From contig DLFX01000358.1 in assembly GCA_002482405.1 (NCBI GenBank), positions 376 to 8,402 on the forward strand: a stretch of DNA of 8,027 nucleotides, given 5' to 3'. Under the pieces are notes generated by a model that searched no databases, had not been told where the DNA came from, and saw only the letters and a list, made by a program, of their open reading frames with translations. A program made the position numbers and the translations under genes. Source of the stretch: Firmicutes bacterium UBA7709 (lineage in GTDB: Bacteria; Bacillota_A; Clostridia; Peptostreptococcales; Anaerovoracaceae). Shown in pieces: positions 5,949 through 8,027 of this stretch (positions are counted from its first letter, which is position 1; each line of letters starts with the position of its first letter).

Positions 5949-7489
5949 TGAATATTTTTAACACACATCGAAAAAACAAAAAAAGGAGTTTTTCCCACGA
6001 AGGGAAAGGGCTCGCATTGATCGTCGCCATTGCACTGGTCCTGACAACCGTAACCGCTTGTGGCAATGCCGGACAAGCCGCTGGCATAGCAGATTCCGTA
6101 TCCCTTTCCACGGAATCTGCGGTGTCTGCCGAGGAAACGTATTCCGCTCAACTGGTTTCCTCAGTGATCCCGGAACCAGTGAAAAGCGCGCCCACTCCAA
6201 AAGTGGTACAACCGATAGTTGCTTCTCCACGTATCAGTAAAATTACAGTCACCTTTTACGGAGAAGCGACTACCTCCAAGGGCTTCACCTGGTACACGGA
6301 CAGCGGTTCCCAAACCAGCGATGTCCAAGTGGTTGAACGAAAAGAAGATCTGTTGTCGGATTTTAGCCAGGCAATCATTTTTCAAGGTACTGTCGGAAAA
6401 TCGAATAATTCACCCAAGGAGGTCGTCCACAAAGCCGTCGCCACCGGCCTGAAAAGCGATACGGCCTATGACTATCGTGTTGGAGACGCTAAATTAAACA
6501 TCTGGAGTGAGCCGGCTGTTTTTACCACGGCGCCCGAAAAAGGTTCTTTCACCTTTATTGACTTATCCGATACGCAGTTTGCCGACCAAGCGGGAGCGAA
6601 TGTAACTGCGGACACGATTAAAAAAGCGTTGTCCCAGGCGGGAAATGCCGGGTTTATCGTTCACAACGGCGATGTGGTGGATAACAAATCGGAGAAATTA
6701 TGGAATTTGCTGCTGCAAACCTCAAAGTCCAGCCTAATAAATACGACTATCATGCCTGCTGTGGGCAACCATGATGTCGGGAACAGCACCTTTATTGACC
6801 ATTTCAACCTTGACACACCTGCGGCGGCGACGAAGACAGGAGCGTATTATTCGGTGGACTACAGCAACGCGCATTTTGTCGTGCTGAACACAAACGAATC
6901 GTCAGGTAGTTATAAAAGTTTCACGGATGCACAGGTGGATTGGCTGAAATCCGATATTAAAGCCGCAAAAAAAGCAGGGTCGCAGTGGATTATTGTTGTT
7001 ATACATATAGGTCCGTATACGGTTGCGGAGCATTCCTCTGACTCCAATGTGAAAGATACGCGCACAAAAATTGCCCCGCTCTTCAATGAGCTTGGCGTTG
7101 ATCTTGTGCTGCAGGGACATGACCATGTATATGAGCGAAGCAAGCCCATTGTGAATGGAGCTGCCACTAAGAAAACCACGGTGACGGAACGCCTGGGGGA
7201 CCGCACAATCGAATGCATGATTGACCCCAAGGGGCCTCTTTATCTGACGCCCGGTACTGCCGGAACAAAGCATTATTATCAGAATCCCAAACTGAGTCAG
7301 AGTTATCTGAGTTTATTTGATGTTGCAAAGGGTCCGTACAAGGGTGATCCAGACATGAAAAACCAGGAAACCTTTATGAGCATAACCATTGACGGAAATG
7401 TTCTCACGGCAACTGCATACCAAATATCAAAAACCAAAAACGATGGCCAGCCCTATATGATCGATCAATTCAAGATAAAGAAGGTGTAG
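5948..7489 (+). CDS. Lipoprotein metallophosphoesterase, purple-acid-phosphatase-like
   Basis: The protein has 513 residues. A basic stretch (8-20) and hydrophobic helix (21-37) lead to a lipobox VTAC with C38, so it is probably exported and anchored to the outer face of the membrane. A low-complexity Ser/Val/Pro linker (about 39-95) follows. Residues about 96-195 form a fibronectin-like N-domain as in purple acid phosphatases, ending LKSDTAYDYRVGD. The calcineurin-like metallophosphoesterase core (about 200-400) shows SDTQ (207-210), NGDVVDN (240-246), GNHD (273-276), VVIHIGPY (350-357) and GHDHVYER (390-397), covering the two-metal ligand set; Gln210 replaces the common His of the D-x-H motif, a variation seen in PAP-like bacterial proteins. 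Expected activity is hydrolysis of phosphate esters or diesters outside the cell. The start is set by AGGTGG 10 bases upstream and 1-bp overlap with the flippase. It is last in the dedA operon. Natural substrate is unknown. Confidence 0.92.
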   Translation: MNIFNTHRKNKKRSFSHEGKGLALIVAIALVLTTVTACGNAGQAAGIADSVSLSTESAVSAEETYSAQLVSSVIPEPVKSAPTPKVVQPIVASPRISKITVTFYGEATTSKGFTWYTDSGSQTSDVQVVERKEDLLSDFSQAIIFQGTVGKSNNSPKEVVHKAVATGLKSDTAYDYRVGDAKLNIWSEPAVFTTAPEKGSFTFIDLSDTQFADQAGANVTADTIKKALSQAGNAGFIVHNGDVVDNKSEKLWNLLLQTSKSSLINTTIMPAVGNHDVGNSTFIDHFNLDTPAAATKTGAYYSVDYSNAHFVVLNTNESSGSYKSFTDAQVDWLKSDIKAAKKAGSQWIIVVIHIGPYTVAEHSSDSNVKDTRTKIAPLFNELGVDLVLQGHDHVYERSKPIVNGAATKKTTVTERLGDRTIECMIDPKGPLYLTPGTAGTKHYYQNPKLSQSYLSLFDVAKGPYKGDPDMKNQETFMSITIDGNVLTATAYQISKTKNDGQPYMIDQFKIKKV

Positions 7490-7549
7490 CACAGTCGATG
7501 GAACATACAGAAAAATCGTAATGTAGGCTTGGAAAAAATAAATAAAAAC

Positions 7550-7629
7550 AAGGGCAAACCTGCTAAAAGGCAGGGACGCAAAGCCGAGGGTCTAAGGTAT
7601 TTTAAGATACTATGATAGTCTGGCTGCTA
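7550..7629 (+). promoter_or_regulatory. Cyclic di-GMP-I (GEMM-I) riboswitch aptamer
   Basis: The sequence carries the GEMM-I core: GGGCAAACC (7552-7560), a P2 hairpin CCTGC/GCAGG (7559-7563 with 7570-7574) with an AAAA loop, the highly conserved GGGACGCAAAGCC (7573-7585), and a P3 arm whose two sides, TCTAAG (7591-7596) and CTATGATAG (7610-7618), resemble the tetraloop-receptor side of this class. The 3' strand GGCTGCT closes P1 with GGCA (7553-7556) through one G-U pair. It binds the second messenger c-di-GMP. It lies 60 bases after the metallophosphoesterase stop with no terminator between, so the dedA operon transcript should run into it. A weak own promoter (TCGATG, 18 bp, TAATGT at 7519-7524) is conceivable. 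A terminator begins 11 bases downstream. Confidence 0.9.
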
Positions 7630-7639
7630 AAACTGTGCG

Positions 7640-7680
7640 AAGCCTGCCCTCATGTTGAGGACAGGCTTTTACGCTTTTTA
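7640..7680 (+). terminator. Riboswitch expression-platform terminator
   Basis: AAGCCTGCCCTCA (7640-7652) pairs with TGAGGACAGGCTT (7656-7668) with one C-A mismatch and a 3-base loop, followed by TTTT and, after ACGC, TTTTT. Its 5' arm can pair instead with the aptamer: TGCCCT (7645-7650) is complementary to AGGGCA (7551-7556, the P1 5' strand), and CCTGCC (7643-7648) to GGCAGG (7569-7574, the P2 3' strand). That is the layout of a transcription-terminating OFF switch, where ligand binding frees the terminator arm. It also ends any readthrough from the dedA operon. Confidence 0.78.
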
Positions 7681-7723
7681 TCGAGCATTTCAGGCATCAG
7701 GATATCGGCTTTCGTTATACATC

Positions 7724-7783
7724 ATGGCGAAAGGGGTAGTTTGTATGACTCAACCTTTTTATCTTTCTACGAGGTGTAAATAG
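7724..7783 (+). CDS. Mini-ORF of 19 codons, doubtful; leader peptide or broken gene start
   Basis: ATG at 7724 or the in-frame ATG at 7745, which has AAAGGGG upstream at 7730-7736, gives a 19- or 12-residue peptide whose shorter form reads MTQPFYLSTRCK. I do not recognise it with confidence. It sits after the riboswitch terminator and 57 bases before a second strong terminator, so it could be a leader peptide of an attenuator, the first codons of a gene that has been cut off, or chance. Its frame is stopped by TAG and no longer frame resumes before the window ends. Confidence 0.2.
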   Translation: MAKGVVCMTQPFYLSTRCK

Positions 7784-7840
7784 AGACAGAGCAACTTGTA
7801 CATACCCTCCTTTACCTCTACAATTTAATTATGCAAGGTT

Positions 7841-7883
7841 AAAAAAGTCAGCATTTTGCCGTGGGCATCGTGCTGACTTTTTT
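7841..7883. terminator. Strong bidirectional intrinsic terminator
   Basis: A perfect 13-bp stem, AAAAAAGTCAGCA (7841-7853) with TGCTGACTTTTTT (7871-7883), contains an inner TGCC/GGCA pairing. Both strands end in six T. It can stop rightward transcription through the riboswitch region and leftward transcription from the next unit beyond the window. Confidence 0.85.
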
Positions 7884-7989
7884 CTTTCGACAAGAAAATC
7901 TATACAGCGACTAAATATTCCAAATAATGGGGTGTTTTTCGCTGTTTTTTATATAGGCGAAGTTATTCCGCGCTGCCGCGCTCCTCCGC

Positions 7990-8024
7990 TTCTGACATTT
8001 TGATTCACCATCAAAATTTCAGAA
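7990..8024. repeat. Imperfect inverted repeat (hairpin) at the right edge
   Basis: ATTTTGAT (7997-8004) and ATCAAAAT (8010-8017) form a perfect 8-bp stem around TCACC. Beyond one C/T mismatch the stem continues with TTCTGA (7990-7995) and TCAGAA (8019-8024). The lack of a T-run on either side argues against a terminator. A protein-binding site, a palindromic interspersed repeat or an oriT-type hairpin are the options; the sequence does not decide. Confidence 0.6.
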
Positions 8025-8027
8025 AAC

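Larger units (their letters stand above)
7784..8027. other. Gene-free right end, possibly the edge of another genetic element
   Basis: From the metallophosphoesterase stop at 7489 to the window end there are 538 bases with no convincing gene. The first part holds the riboswitch, its terminator and a doubtful mini-ORF. The stretch from 7784 holds the bidirectional terminator (7841-7883), an AT-rich tract (7890-7965), a short GC-rich block with the palindrome CGCGCTGCCGCG (7969-7980) and the terminal inverted repeat. The base composition changes sharply between these blocks, which reads like non-coding control DNA of a neighbouring element. No protein frame is recognisable on either strand. Confidence 0.5.

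Noticed and set aside
7759..7803. Minus-strand mini-ORF of 14 codons with GGAGG two bases before its ATG
   Set aside because: The spacing is too short for good initiation, the peptide is not recognisable, and it is antisense to the other mini-ORF.
1..8027. CRISPR arrays, tRNA, rRNA or complete insertion sequences
   Set aside because: I saw no spaced repeat array, no cloverleaf or rRNA sequence, and no transposase frame on either strand.

Overview
The window looks like chromosomal or accessory DNA of a Gram-positive Bacillota, most likely a Clostridia-class anaerobe of intermediate GC. The signs are strong GGAGG ribosome binding sites, several U-tailed intrinsic terminators, a diacylglycerol-type GT4 glycosyltransferase, a clostridial-type small zinc phospholipase C, a lipoprotein signal with no outer-membrane features, and a cyclic di-GMP-I (GEMM-I) riboswitch. 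Genus cannot be fixed from the sequence alone.

Layout: two transcription units diverge from about 3640-3920. Leftward (minus strand) run a sensor histidine kinase (3636-2167), its OmpR-family response regulator (2165-1476), a terminator with a promoter nested in it (1358-1447), a small zinc-dependent phospholipase C-like protein (from 1346) and a GT4 glycosyltransferase that runs off the left edge (763-1). Rightward (plus strand) run a DedA-family membrane protein (3919-4563), a Wzx/MATE-like lipid-linked oligosaccharide flippase (4560-5948) and a lipid-anchored, purple-acid-phosphatase-like metallophosphoesterase (5948-7489). The last three overlap by 4 bp and 1 bp and so form a tight operon. 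Downstream is about 540 bp without a convincing gene. It holds a c-di-GMP-I riboswitch, its terminator, a 19-codon mini-ORF, a second long bidirectional hairpin terminator and an imperfect inverted repeat at the right edge.

Main result of the hunt: three promoters (dedA operon, phospholipase operon, kinase operon) carry direct repeats of an AGTTTA/TGTTTA box at an exact 11-bp period. In each, the -10 hexamer (TAAAAT, TATACT, TATACT) starts 17 bp after a position in the repeat register. This is the geometry expected for a PhoB/PhoP-type OmpR-family regulator, and such a regulator is encoded between them. The inferred picture is one two-component system that controls itself and both flanking operons. 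The gene content (diacylglycerol-releasing lipase, probable diacylglycerol glucosyltransferase, DedA and polyprenyl-lipid flippases, exported phosphatase) suggests membrane-lipid or envelope remodelling, possibly phosphate sparing. The signal and the substrates are not shown by the sequence.

Oddities: the phospholipase ORF overlaps the glycosyltransferase by about 100 bp, in a way that suggests a small frameshift near its 3' end. A bidirectional terminator separates the two divergent promoters. The riboswitch has a complete aptamer and terminator but no normal gene to control before the window ends.
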